From the NCBI RefSeq assembly GCF_004363315.1, contig NZ_SNYL01000001.1:15885-79884 (forward strand): a stretch of 64,000 nt of DNA. The letters are read 5' to 3'. Every line of letters begins with the position of its first letter. Position 1 is the stretch's first letter. Below the pieces are notes generated by a model. The model was not told where the DNA came from, ran no database searches, and worked only from the letters and a program-made list of their open reading frames with translations. The position numbers were made by a program, and so were the translations under genes. This stretch comes from Tepidicella xavieri (GTDB lineage: Bacteria > Pseudomonadota > Gammaproteobacteria > Burkholderiales > Burkholderiaceae_C). Below are positions 57,470 through 64,000 of this stretch, one piece after another.

Positions 57470-57720
57470 ATCGCCAAAACCTGAAAAAGCACGCGGTCAG
57501 CGTGCGCCCAGCGCAGCGGGGCACTCATGCACGGAGGCCGTGTATGAGTTTTCGGTATCGCCAAAACCTGAAAAAGCACGCGGTCAGCGTGCGCCCAGCG
57601 CAGCGGGGCACTCATGCACGGAGGCCGTGTATGAGTTTTCGGTATCGCCAAAACCTGAAAAGCACGCGGTCAGCGTGCGCCCAGCGCAGCGGGGCACTCA
57701 TGCACGGAGGCCGTGTATGA
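57437..57720 (+). repeat. Tandem 87-bp repeat array between ftsW and murG
   Basis: Unit 1 is 57437-57523 (87 bp), unit 2 57524-57610 (87 bp), unit 3 57611-57696 (86 bp), and a 24-base partial unit 57697-57720 ends exactly at the murG start region. Units 1 and 2 are identical; unit 3 differs only by loss of one A (AAAAA at 57484 and 57571, AAAA at 57658). Each unit contains the SD-bearing hairpin, then a second perfect hairpin GCACGC-GGTCA-GCGTGC (57489-57505 in unit 1) and a third GC-rich inverted pair (GTGCGCCC with GGGGCAC). The first 24 bases are native ftsW end sequence; the other 63 are of unknown origin. Confidence 0.95.
57457..57720 (+). CDS. Small repeat-encoded ORF coupled to ftsW and murG (87 residues)
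   Basis: The ATG overlaps the ftsW stop as ATGA, and the stop overlaps the murG ATG in the same way. The product would be two 29-residue repeats ([20 protein letters not shown] then RGTHARRPC) and a third that shifts frame after RYRQNLK and ends ALMHGGRV, the same last six residues as FtsW (MHGGRV). It is strongly basic with no membrane span. It has a GGAGG at proper spacing and each repeat has its own in-frame ATG. It could be translated simply to pass ribosomes from ftsW to murG. There is no family I recognise, and it may not have a protein function. Confidence 0.5.
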   Translation: MSFRYRQNLKKHAVSVRPAQRGTHARRPCMSFRYRQNLKKHAVSVRPAQRGTHARRPCMSFRYRQNLKSTRSACAQRSGALMHGGRV

Positions 57721-58817
57721 ACCGAACTCCCTGCGCGTTGGTCATGGCCGGTGGCACGGGAGGCCACATCTTCCCGGGCCTGGCCGTGGCCGAGGCGCTG
57801 CGTGCCCAGGGCTGGCGCGTGCATTGGCTGGGAGCGCCTGACAGCATGGAGGCGCGCCTGGTGCCACCGCGCGGCTTCGCTTTCGAGCCGGTGGCGTTCG
57901 GCGGCGTGCGTGGCAAAGGCGCTCTGACGCTGGCCCTGTTGCCGTTGCGGCTGTTGCGCGCGTTCTGGCAGAGCTGGCGTGTGGTGCGCCGGGTGCGCCC
58001 CGATGTGGTGCTGGGCCTGGGCGGCTACATCACTTTCCCCGGTGGCATGATGGCCGTGCTGGCGGGCAAGCCGCTGGTGCTGCATGAGCAAAATTCCGTT
58101 GCTGGCTTGGCCAACAAGGTGCTGGCGGGCGTGGCCGACCGGGTCTTCACCGCTTACCCCCGGGCTCTGGCCAAGGGGCAGTGGATTGGAAATCCGCTTC
58201 GGGCCGAGTTCCTGCATCAGCCCGAGCCGGCGCGGCGCTTCGCAGGCCGCAGCGGGCCGCTGAGGGTGCTGGTCGTCGGCGGCAGCCTGGGGGCCAAAGC
58301 CCTCAACGACACGGTGCCGCAGGCGCTGGCCTTGCTGCCGCCAGCGCAGCGCCCCGAGGTCACTCACCAAAGCGGGGAAAAACAGATCGAGGCGCTGCGC
58401 CAGGCCTACGAAGCCGCGGGTGTGCAAGCCCGGCTGACCCCCTTCATCCAAGACACGGCGGCGGCTTTTGCCGCAGCCGATGTGGTGATCGCCCGTGCCG
58501 GGGCCAGCACCGTGACCGAACTGGCCGCGGTGGGCGCGGCCGCCATCTTCGTGCCCTTCCCCCACGCGGTGGACGATCACCAGACCCACAACGCCCGCTT
58601 CCTGGTGGAAGCCGGCGCGGCCTGGCTGTTGCCGCAGACCGAACTCAGCCCCCAGCGGCTGGCCGATCTGTTGCGCGGCCTGGAGCGCCGCGATTTGCAG
58701 GCCCGCGCCGAGCGGGCCCGTGCCTTGGCGCAGACCGGCGCGGTCGATGCGATGGTGCGGGCCTGTGGCGAATTGGCCGGCATGACCCTCTCTGCCTCGA
58801 ACGGAGGCTCTGCATGA
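57717..58817 (+). CDS. murG: UDP-GlcNAc:lipid I N-acetylglucosaminyltransferase
   Basis: A 366-residue GT-B glycosyltransferase making lipid II at the inner face of the membrane. The first G-loop is [32 protein letters not shown] and [13 protein letters not shown] follow, [13 protein letters not shown] is the third loop and [16 protein letters not shown] with [15 protein letters not shown] is the UDP-GlcNAc site. The ATG at 57717 is preceded by GGAGG at 6 bases. The frame is open upstream through the repeat array to 57423, so an N-terminally extended form is possible in principle, but no ribosome site supports it. Its stop overlaps murC by four bases. Confidence 0.95.
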   Translation: MNRTPCALVMAGGTGGHIFPGLAVAEALRAQGWRVHWLGAPDSMEARLVPPRGFAFEPVAFGGVRGKGALTLALLPLRLLRAFWQSWRVVRRVRPDVVLGLGGYITFPGGMMAVLAGKPLVLHEQNSVAGLANKVLAGVADRVFTAYPRALAKGQWIGNPLRAEFLHQPEPARRFAGRSGPLRVLVVGGSLGAKALNDTVPQALALLPPAQRPEVTHQSGEKQIEALRQAYEAAGVQARLTPFIQDTAAAFAAADVVIARAGASTVTELAAVGAAAIFVPFPHAVDDHQTHNARFLVEAGAAWLLPQTELSPQRLADLLRGLERRDLQARAERARALAQTGAVDAMVRACGELAGMTLSASNGGSA

Positions 58818-60238
58818 AACACGCGATCCGACACATCCATTTCGTGGGCATCGGCGGCGCCGGCATGAGCGGCATCGCCGAGGTGCTGCTCAACCAGGGC
58901 TACGCCATTTCCGGCAGCGACCTGGCCGATGGCCCCACCACGCAGCGGCTGCGCCAGCTGGGCGCGCGCATCCATATCGGGCACGATGCGGCCCACATCG
59001 AGGGGGCCGACTGCATCGTCACCTCCACCGCCGTCAAGCCCGACAACCCCGAGGTGGTGGCCGCCCAGGCCCGGCTGTTGCCGGTGGTGCCGCGCGCCAT
59101 CATGCTGGCCGAGCTGATGCGCATGCGCACCGGCATTGCGATTGCCGGCACCCATGGCAAAACCACCACCACCAGCCTGGTGGCCAGCGTGCTGGCCGCT
59201 GCCGGGCTGGATCCGACCTTCGTCATCGGGGGGCGGCTCAACAGCGCCGGCGCGAACGCGCGGCTGGGGCAGGGCGAATACATCGTGGTGGAAGCCGACG
59301 AGTCCGATGCGTCGTTCCTGAACCTGTTGCCGGTCATGGCGGTCGTCACCAACATCGATGCCGACCACATGGACACCTACGGCCATGACTTTGCTCGGCT
59401 GAAACAGGCGTTTGTGGACTTTTTGCATCGCATGCCGTTTTATGGCGCAGCCATCGTGTGCGTGGACGACCCCACCATCCGCGGGCTTCTGGGCGAGATC
59501 CAACGCCCGATCACCAGCTATGGCCTGAGCGACGATGCCCAGGTGCGTGCCACCGACATCCGCGCCGTGGGCGCCCAGATGCACTTCCGGGTGCAGCGCC
59601 GCAATGGCGTGGCCCTGCCCGATCTGGATGTGGTGCTCAACCTGCCGGGTCAGCACAACGTGCTCAATGCGTTGGCCGCCATCGCCGTGGCGGTGGAGCT
59701 CAACATCCCGGATGAGGCCGTGTTGCAGGCGCTGGCCAGCTTCAAGGGTGTGGGCCGGCGCTTTCAGCGGCACGGCGAGGCCGCGCTGCCTGGCGGTGGC
59801 CGCATTACCCTGGTCGATGACTACGGGCACCACCCCGTGGAGATGGCCGCCACCATGGCCGCGGCGCGCGGGGCGTTTCCGGGGCGGCGCTTGGTGCTGG
59901 CATTTCAGCCCCACCGCTATACCCGCACCCGCGATTGTTTCGAAGACTTCGTCAAGGTCATGGGCCAGGCCGACGCGGTGTTGCTGGCCGAGGTGTATCC
60001 GGCGGGCGAAACCCCGATCGTGGCCGCCGATGGCCGCGCCCTGGCCCGCGCGCTGCGGGTGGCGGGCAAAGTCGAGCCGGTCTTCGTGGACGACATCGCC
60101 GCCATGCCGCAAGCCATTTTGGACAACGCCCGCGACGGCGATGTGGTGCTTTGCATGGGGGCGGGCTCCATCGGCGCCGTGGCGGCCCAGGTGGTGGCCA
60201 TGGCCCCCGCCACCACGCATCCAGAGGTCAACGCATGA
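58814..60238 (+). CDS. murC: UDP-N-acetylmuramate:L-alanine ligase
   Basis: A 474-residue Mur ligase adding L-Ala, the first residue of the stem peptide. The N-terminal motif is [19 protein letters not shown], the ATP loop [15 protein letters not shown] near residue 112 (His in place of Asn, as in MurC), [12 protein letters not shown] and [11 protein letters not shown] follow, and the C-terminal domain has [15 protein letters not shown]. It overlaps murG and ddl by four bases each. In many bacteria murB follows here; it is absent in this cluster. Confidence 0.97.
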   Translation: MKHAIRHIHFVGIGGAGMSGIAEVLLNQGYAISGSDLADGPTTQRLRQLGARIHIGHDAAHIEGADCIVTSTAVKPDNPEVVAAQARLLPVVPRAIMLAELMRMRTGIAIAGTHGKTTTTSLVASVLAAAGLDPTFVIGGRLNSAGANARLGQGEYIVVEADESDASFLNLLPVMAVVTNIDADHMDTYGHDFARLKQAFVDFLHRMPFYGAAIVCVDDPTIRGLLGEIQRPITSYGLSDDAQVRATDIRAVGAQMHFRVQRRNGVALPDLDVVLNLPGQHNVLNALAAIAVAVELNIPDEAVLQALASFKGVGRRFQRHGEAALPGGGRITLVDDYGHHPVEMAATMAAARGAFPGRRLVLAFQPHRYTRTRDCFEDFVKVMGQADAVLLAEVYPAGETPIVAADGRALARALRVAGKVEPVFVDDIAAMPQAILDNARDGDVVLCMGAGSIGAVAAQVVAMAPATTHPEVNA

Positions 60239-61212
60239 ACGTCAATCACACCATCGATCCCCGAGCCCTGGGCAAAGTGGCCGTGCTCATGGGCGGGCAT
60301 TCCGCCGAGCGCGAAGTCTCCCTCATGTCGGGCGCGGGCGTGTTGCAGGCCCTCCAATCCCAGGGCGTGGATGCCCATGCCTTCGACCCGGCCCAGCGGC
60401 CTCTGGCCGACTTGCAGCGCGAGGGCTTCGACCGCGCCTTCATCACCCTGCATGGCCGCTTTGGCGAAGACGGCACGGTGCAGGGGGCGCTGGAGCTCAT
60501 GGGCATCCCCTACACCGGCCCAGGGGTGTTGGCCTCCAGCGTGTCCATGGACAAGGTCATGACCAAGCGCATCTGGCAGGCCGAAGGCTTGCCCACACCC
60601 CAATGGCGCCAGGTGGCCAGCGTGCAAGAAACCGAGGCCGCCTTGGCCGCGCTGGGCGCGCCCATGATCGTCAAGCCCGCCCGCGAGGGATCGACCATCG
60701 GACTGAGCAAAGTCACCGAGCCGGCCCAGTGCGCCGAGGCGTATGCGCTGGCCGCTCGGCACGACCCAGAGGTGCTGTGCGAGCAGTTCATCCAGGGCGA
60801 TGAGGTGACCTGCCCCGTCCTGGGCAGCGGGGCGCAAGCCCAGGCGCTGCCGGTCATCCGCATCGTGGCGCCCGGGGGCAATTACGACTACGAGCACAAA
60901 TACTTCAGCGACGAGACGCGCTACATCGTGCCGTGCGATCTGCCGGCCGGCGAGGAGGCCGCCATCCAGGCCCTGGTGCTCAAGGCGTATCGCACCCTGG
61001 GTTGCCGCGGCTGGGCGCGGGCCGACGTGATGATCGACGCAGCCACGCGCCAGCCCTATCTGCTGGAGATCAACACCTCCCCGGGCATGACCGGGCATTC
61101 GCTGGTGCCGATGTCGGCCCGCGCCGTGGGCATGAGCTACGAGGCCCTGTGCCTGCATGTGCTGGCTGCCGCGGCGCTGGACAACCCTTTGCCCACGAAA
61201 GGACGCCTCTGA
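60235..61212 (+). CDS. ddl: D-alanine:D-alanine ligase
   Basis: A 325-residue ATP-grasp ligase producing D-Ala-D-Ala for MurF. Features are [19 protein letters not shown] at the N-terminus, [19 protein letters not shown], the ATP-grasp lysine in [18 protein letters not shown], and the metal-binding end [16 protein letters not shown]. The Ser150-Tyr216-type residues fit DdlB rather than a vancomycin-type ligase. The start overlaps the murC stop. ftsQ follows after 2 bases. Confidence 0.96.
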   Translation: MNVNHTIDPRALGKVAVLMGGHSAEREVSLMSGAGVLQALQSQGVDAHAFDPAQRPLADLQREGFDRAFITLHGRFGEDGTVQGALELMGIPYTGPGVLASSVSMDKVMTKRIWQAEGLPTPQWRQVASVQETEAALAALGAPMIVKPAREGSTIGLSKVTEPAQCAEAYALAARHDPEVLCEQFIQGDEVTCPVLGSGAQAQALPVIRIVAPGGNYDYEHKYFSDETRYIVPCDLPAGEEAAIQALVLKAYRTLGCRGWARADVMIDAATRQPYLLEINTSPGMTGHSLVPMSARAVGMSYEALCLHVLAAAALDNPLPTKGRL

Positions 61213-61214
61213 CC

Positions 61215-62018
61215 ATGGCCGGCAAGCCACTCGTCATTCCACTGGATGTCCGCCTCATGGGGTGGGCCGCGAACGGCTTGTTCGCGGTCGCCGTCGTCAT
61301 GGGCTTGGGCGCCGTGGCCTGGTGGGTGGCCCGCCATCCGGCATGGACGCTGGCCGGCATCACCGTGGTGGGCGACGTGGAGCATCAGAGCGCCGTGACG
61401 CTGCGCGCGCATTTGGGGCCCCGCCTGGAGGGCACCTTCCTCACGGTGGACTTGCAGGAGGTGCAGCGCCTGTTCGAGGCTGCCCCCTGGGTGCGCCGCG
61501 CCGTGGTGCAGCGCGAGTTCCCCAACCGGCTGCGCGTGCACATCCAGGAACACGTTGCCGTGGCCTGGTGGGGAGAGGCGGGCAGTGGCCGGCTGGTCAA
61601 CCGTTACGGCGAGGTGTTCGAAGCCCATCCGGAAGACGCCCAGGCCGATCGCTGGAGCGAACTCAGCGGGCCGATCGATCGTGCCGCCCAGGTCTATGCC
61701 GTGTACCAGGTGCTGGCGCCGGTGTTCGAGCGCATGGGCCGCGAGATCGACCGTCTGGAGCTCAATGCGCGCGGCAGCTGGAAGGTCGTGCTCGATGGCG
61801 GCGCCCGCATCGAGCTGGGCCGGGGCGATGCCGACGTCCTGCTCAGCCGCGTGCAGCCATTCGTCGCCACCCTGCCCACCCTGGCGCTGCGCTACGGCCA
61901 GCGCGAGATCGAAAGCGCGGACCTGCGCTACCCCGATGGCTACGCCCTGCGCATGCGCGGCGTGACCACCTTGACCGAAGCCCCGCCGGCGCGTCCGGCT
62001 GCCCCCACGACCCGATAG
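61215..62018 (+). CDS. ftsQ: Cell division protein FtsQ
   Basis: A 267-residue bitopic divisome protein. One span at about residues 18-40 (GLFAVAVVMGLGAVAWWVA) precedes the POTRA domain (AWTLAGITVVGDVEHQSAV, FLTVDLQEVQRLFEAAPWVRRAVVQREFPN) and the FtsQ domain with VNRYGEVFEA and YALRMRGV. It binds FtsB and FtsL and helps recruit FtsW-FtsI. It starts 2 bases after ddl and ends 14 bases before ftsA. Confidence 0.95.
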   Translation: MAGKPLVIPLDVRLMGWAANGLFAVAVVMGLGAVAWWVARHPAWTLAGITVVGDVEHQSAVTLRAHLGPRLEGTFLTVDLQEVQRLFEAAPWVRRAVVQREFPNRLRVHIQEHVAVAWWGEAGSGRLVNRYGEVFEAHPEDAQADRWSELSGPIDRAAQVYAVYQVLAPVFERMGREIDRLELNARGSWKVVLDGGARIELGRGDADVLLSRVQPFVATLPTLALRYGQREIESADLRYPDGYALRMRGVTTLTEAPPARPAAPTTR

Positions 62019-62032
62019 ACGACACACCCATC

Positions 62033-63262
62033 ATGCCCAAGGAATACAAAGACATCGTCGTAGGACTCGACATCGGCACCGCCAAGATCATGGCGGTGGT
62101 GGCCGAGGTGCAGCCGGGTGGCACGCTCAAGCTCGCTGGCCTGGGCGTGGCCCCGAGCAACGGCCTCAAGCGCGGGGTGGTGGTCAACATCGACGCCACC
62201 GTGCAAAGCATCCAGCACGCCCTCAAAGAGGCCGAGCTGATGGCCGATTGCCGAATCGCCCGGGTGTACACCGGCATCACCGGCAGCCACATCCGCGGCA
62301 TCAACTCCCAGGGCATGGTCGCCATCAAGGACAAGGAAGTGATGCCCGCCGACGTGGCGCGCGTCATCGAGACGGCCAAGGCCATCAACATCTCCACCGA
62401 CCAGCGCCTGCTGCTGGTGGAGCCGCAGGAATTCGTCATCGACGGCCAGGAGGTCAAAGAGCCGATCGGGATGAGCGGCGTGCGCCTGGAGGCCAAGGTA
62501 CACATCGTCACCGGCGCGCAAAGCGCGGCCGAAAACATCATCAAGTGCGTGCGCCGCTGTGGGCTGGAGGTGGACCAGCTCATGCTCAACCCGCTGGCAG
62601 CCAGCCAGGCCGTGCTCACCGAAGACGAGAAGGAACTGGGGGTGGCGCTGGTGGACATCGGCGCCGGCACCACCGACGTGGCCATCTTCGCCGGCGGCGC
62701 CATTCGGCACACGGCGGTCATTCCGATCGCCGGGGACCTGATCACCAACGACATCGCCATGGCCTTGCGCACGCCCACCAAGGACGCCGAGGACATCAAG
62801 GTCGAAAGCGGCTGCGCCAAGCAGCTGCTGGCCGACCCAGATCAGCAAGTCGAAGTGCCCGGCCTGGGCGACCGCGGGCCGCGCATGCTCAGCCGGCAGG
62901 CCTTGGCCGGGGTGATCGAGCCGCGCGTGGAAGAGATCTTCGCGCTGGTGCAGGGGGTCATCCGCGACTCCGGGCACGAGGAGCTGCTGTCTAGCGGCAT
63001 CGTGCTGACCGGTGGCAGCGCCGTGATGCCGGGGATGATCGAGCTGGGCGAGGACATCTTTCTCAAGCCCGTGCGACGCGGCATGCCCAAGTACACCGGC
63101 GTGCTCAGTGACATGGTGGCCCAGCCCAGGGCGGCCACCGTCATGGGGCTGTTGGAAGAGGCCAGGCTGGCCCGCTTGCGCGGCCACAAGGTGGCGCAGA
63201 AAGCCGGGACGGTCAGCTCGGCGTTCGGGCGTCTGAAAGACTGGTTCGTGGGGAATTTCTGA
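62033..63262 (+). CDS. ftsA: Cell division protein FtsA
   Basis: A 409-residue actin-fold ATPase that anchors FtsZ to the membrane. VVGLDIGTAKIMAVVAE is the phosphate-1 loop, MLNPLAASQAVLTEDEKELG and VDIGAGTTDVAIFAGG the phosphate-2 region, and SGIVLTGGSAVMPGM the adenosine motif. The C-terminal FGRLKDWFVGNF is the amphipathic membrane-targeting helix. The start is the ATG at 62033; the upstream open frame lies within ftsQ in another phase. Confidence 0.97.
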   Translation: MPKEYKDIVVGLDIGTAKIMAVVAEVQPGGTLKLAGLGVAPSNGLKRGVVVNIDATVQSIQHALKEAELMADCRIARVYTGITGSHIRGINSQGMVAIKDKEVMPADVARVIETAKAINISTDQRLLLVEPQEFVIDGQEVKEPIGMSGVRLEAKVHIVTGAQSAAENIIKCVRRCGLEVDQLMLNPLAASQAVLTEDEKELGVALVDIGAGTTDVAIFAGGAIRHTAVIPIAGDLITNDIAMALRTPTKDAEDIKVESGCAKQLLADPDQQVEVPGLGDRGPRMLSRQALAGVIEPRVEEIFALVQGVIRDSGHEELLSSGIVLTGGSAVMPGMIELGEDIFLKPVRRGMPKYTGVLSDMVAQPRAATVMGLLEEARLARLRGHKVAQKAGTVSSAFGRLKDWFVGNF

Positions 63263-63432
63263 TGAACGTCCGATGCATCCACCACCGATTCCACCGCCAT
63301 GCCCGGCGCAGCCCGCGCGAGGCGCACGTCCGACGATGTCACGACGCGCACGCGCCACCGGGCGGATGAGCCGCCACCGTCGTACACCCATGCAGTTTTC
63401 CAGCGTTATTCAGGCATTCAAGGAGTCAAGCA
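63263..63432 (+). promoter_or_regulatory. ftsA-ftsZ spacer
   Basis: This 170-bp gap is unusual in a cluster whose other junctions overlap or nearly touch. AAGGAGTC about 8 bases before the ftsZ ATG is a good ribosome site. The stretch TTTTCCAGCGTTATTCAGG (63397-63415) is relatively AT-rich and could hold an ftsZ promoter, but no clear -35/-10 pair can be named. No gene is seen in it. Confidence 0.35.
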
Positions 63433-64000
63433 ATGAGCATTGAAATGATCGAAGTCGAGGAGTTCAACCGGGGCACCCAGATCAAGGTGATTGGCGTCGG
63501 CGGGGGCGGCAGCAACGCGGTCGAGCACATGATCCAGAGCCATGTGCAAGGCGTCGAATTCATCTGCGCCAATACCGATGCCCAGGCCCTGGCCCGCACC
63601 GCGGCGCACCGCGTCATCCAACTCGGGCAGACCGGCCTGGGCGCCGGCAGCAAGCCGGAAAAAGGCCGCGCCGCCGCGGAAATGGCCGAGGCCGACATCC
63701 GCGAAGCCATCAGCGGCGCGCACATGCTGTTCATCACCGCGGGCATGGGCGGTGGCACCGGCACGGGGGCAGCGCCGGTGATCGCCAAAATCGCCAAGGA
63801 CATGGGCATCCTCACCGTCGGCGTGGTGACCAAGCCCTTTGACTGGGAAGGCAGCCGCCGCATGCAAAACGCCGATGCCGGCCTGGCCGAGCTGGAGCAG
63901 AACGTCGATTCCCTCATCGTCGTGCTCAACGACAAGCTGCTGGAGGTGCTGGGCGACGACGTGACCCAGGACCAGGCTTTTGCCGAGGCCAACGACGTGC
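63433..64000 (+). CDS. ftsZ: Cell division protein FtsZ, N-terminal part (3' end outside window)
   Basis: The first 189 residues of the tubulin-like GTPase that forms the division ring. IKVIGVGGGGSNAVEHM is the first nucleotide loop near residue 20, FICANTDAQAL follows, and the tubulin signature is MGGGTGTGAAPVIAKIAK near residue 105. EGSRRMQNADAGLAEL and NDKLLEVLGDDV are also conserved. The frame is still open at the end of the window. Its ATG follows AGGAGTCAAGCA at normal spacing. Confidence 0.97.
   Translation, partial: MSIEMIEVEEFNRGTQIKVIGVGGGGSNAVEHMIQSHVQGVEFICANTDAQALARTAAHRVIQLGQTGLGAGSKPEKGRAAAEMAEADIREAISGAHMLFITAGMGGGTGTGAAPVIAKIAKDMGILTVGVVTKPFDWEGSRRMQNADAGLAELEQNVDSLIVVLNDKLLEVLGDDVTQDQAFAEANDV

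Noticed and set aside
57361-57651. Minus-strand open frame across the array with THTRPPCM repeats
   Set aside because: It is the reverse reading of the 87-bp units; no ribosome site or family was recognised, and one strand of any repeat with a length divisible by three gives such frames.
57423-57716. In-frame upstream extension of murG to 57423
   Set aside because: It has no ribosome-binding site at its ATG, it starts inside ftsW, and MurG proteins start at the conserved VMAGGTGGH region; kept only as the discussed possibility of a fused form.
57437-57720. CRISPR array
   Set aside because: The units are directly contiguous without unique spacers, and each is 87 bases.

Overview
The window is high-GC chromosomal DNA of a betaproteobacterium, most likely a member of Burkholderiales close to Comamonadaceae. 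This is inferred from the proteins and gene order: mreBCD-mrdA divergent from gatCAB, dapF-DUF484-xerC, a C-terminally degenerate DksA beside a CobW GTPase, hslVU, and a dcw cluster without murB. It is almost entirely housekeeping. I see no transposase, prophage, tRNA, rRNA 16S/23S/5S or CRISPR array. The only structural RNA gene is rnpB.

Layout. 1-3.5 kb: two tandem P-II/ammonium-transporter pairs, the second behind a good sigma-54 promoter. 3.5-8.8 kb: a TauE/SafE permease, then the elongasome operon mreB-mreC-mreD-mrdA on the minus strand. 9.0-12.3 kb: gatCAB. 12.4-14.5 kb: a DUF4124 protein and pyrE, divergent from an exonuclease III gene. 14.6-20.2 kb: a long minus-strand run (thioesterase, ilvA, cobS, cobC, a 5'-nucleotidase, a DMT transporter with a histidine-rich tail). 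20.2-26.6 kb: an ATM1-type ABC exporter, a HypT-like LysR regulator, a Rnk/GreA-like protein, pyrC, a DUF3025 protein and htpX behind a sigma-32-like promoter. 26.6-29.7 kb: modABC divergent from modE with a palindromic candidate operator. 29.7-33.7 kb: an FAD oxidoreductase, rnpB and a NUDIX-MBL fusion. 33.8-46.8 kb: an OmpA-like lipoprotein, dapF, DUF484, xerC, a DsrE-like protein, an RlmI-type methyltransferase, a CobW GTPase, dksA, a STAS protein, hslVU, a methyltransferase, a DUF4893-like protein and a cyclic-nucleotide-binding protein.

46.8-64 kb is the division and cell wall cluster: mraZ-rsmH-ftsL-ftsI-murE-murF-mraY-murD-ftsW-[repeat array]-murG-murC-ddl-ftsQ-ftsA-ftsZ. Nearly every junction is an overlapping stop/start, which predicts translational coupling. 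Four GTGGN-type boxes at 10-bp spacing before mraZ look like the MraZ operator.

The most unusual feature is at the ftsW/murG junction (57436-57720). An 87-bp unit, 29 codons long, is present three times (87, 87, 86 bp) plus a partial fourth copy. Each copy reproduces the ftsW stop / Shine-Dalgarno / ATG signal inside a hairpin. The array encodes an 87-residue repeat ORF whose start overlaps the ftsW stop and whose stop overlaps the murG start. A one-base deletion in an A tract of the third copy puts this ORF out of frame with murG; without it the ORF would run on as an N-terminal extension of MurG.

Apart from rnpB (31651-32021), no gene-free stretch exceeds 300 bases. The largest gaps are 8775-9034, 46811-47058, 23026-23263 and 63263-63432.
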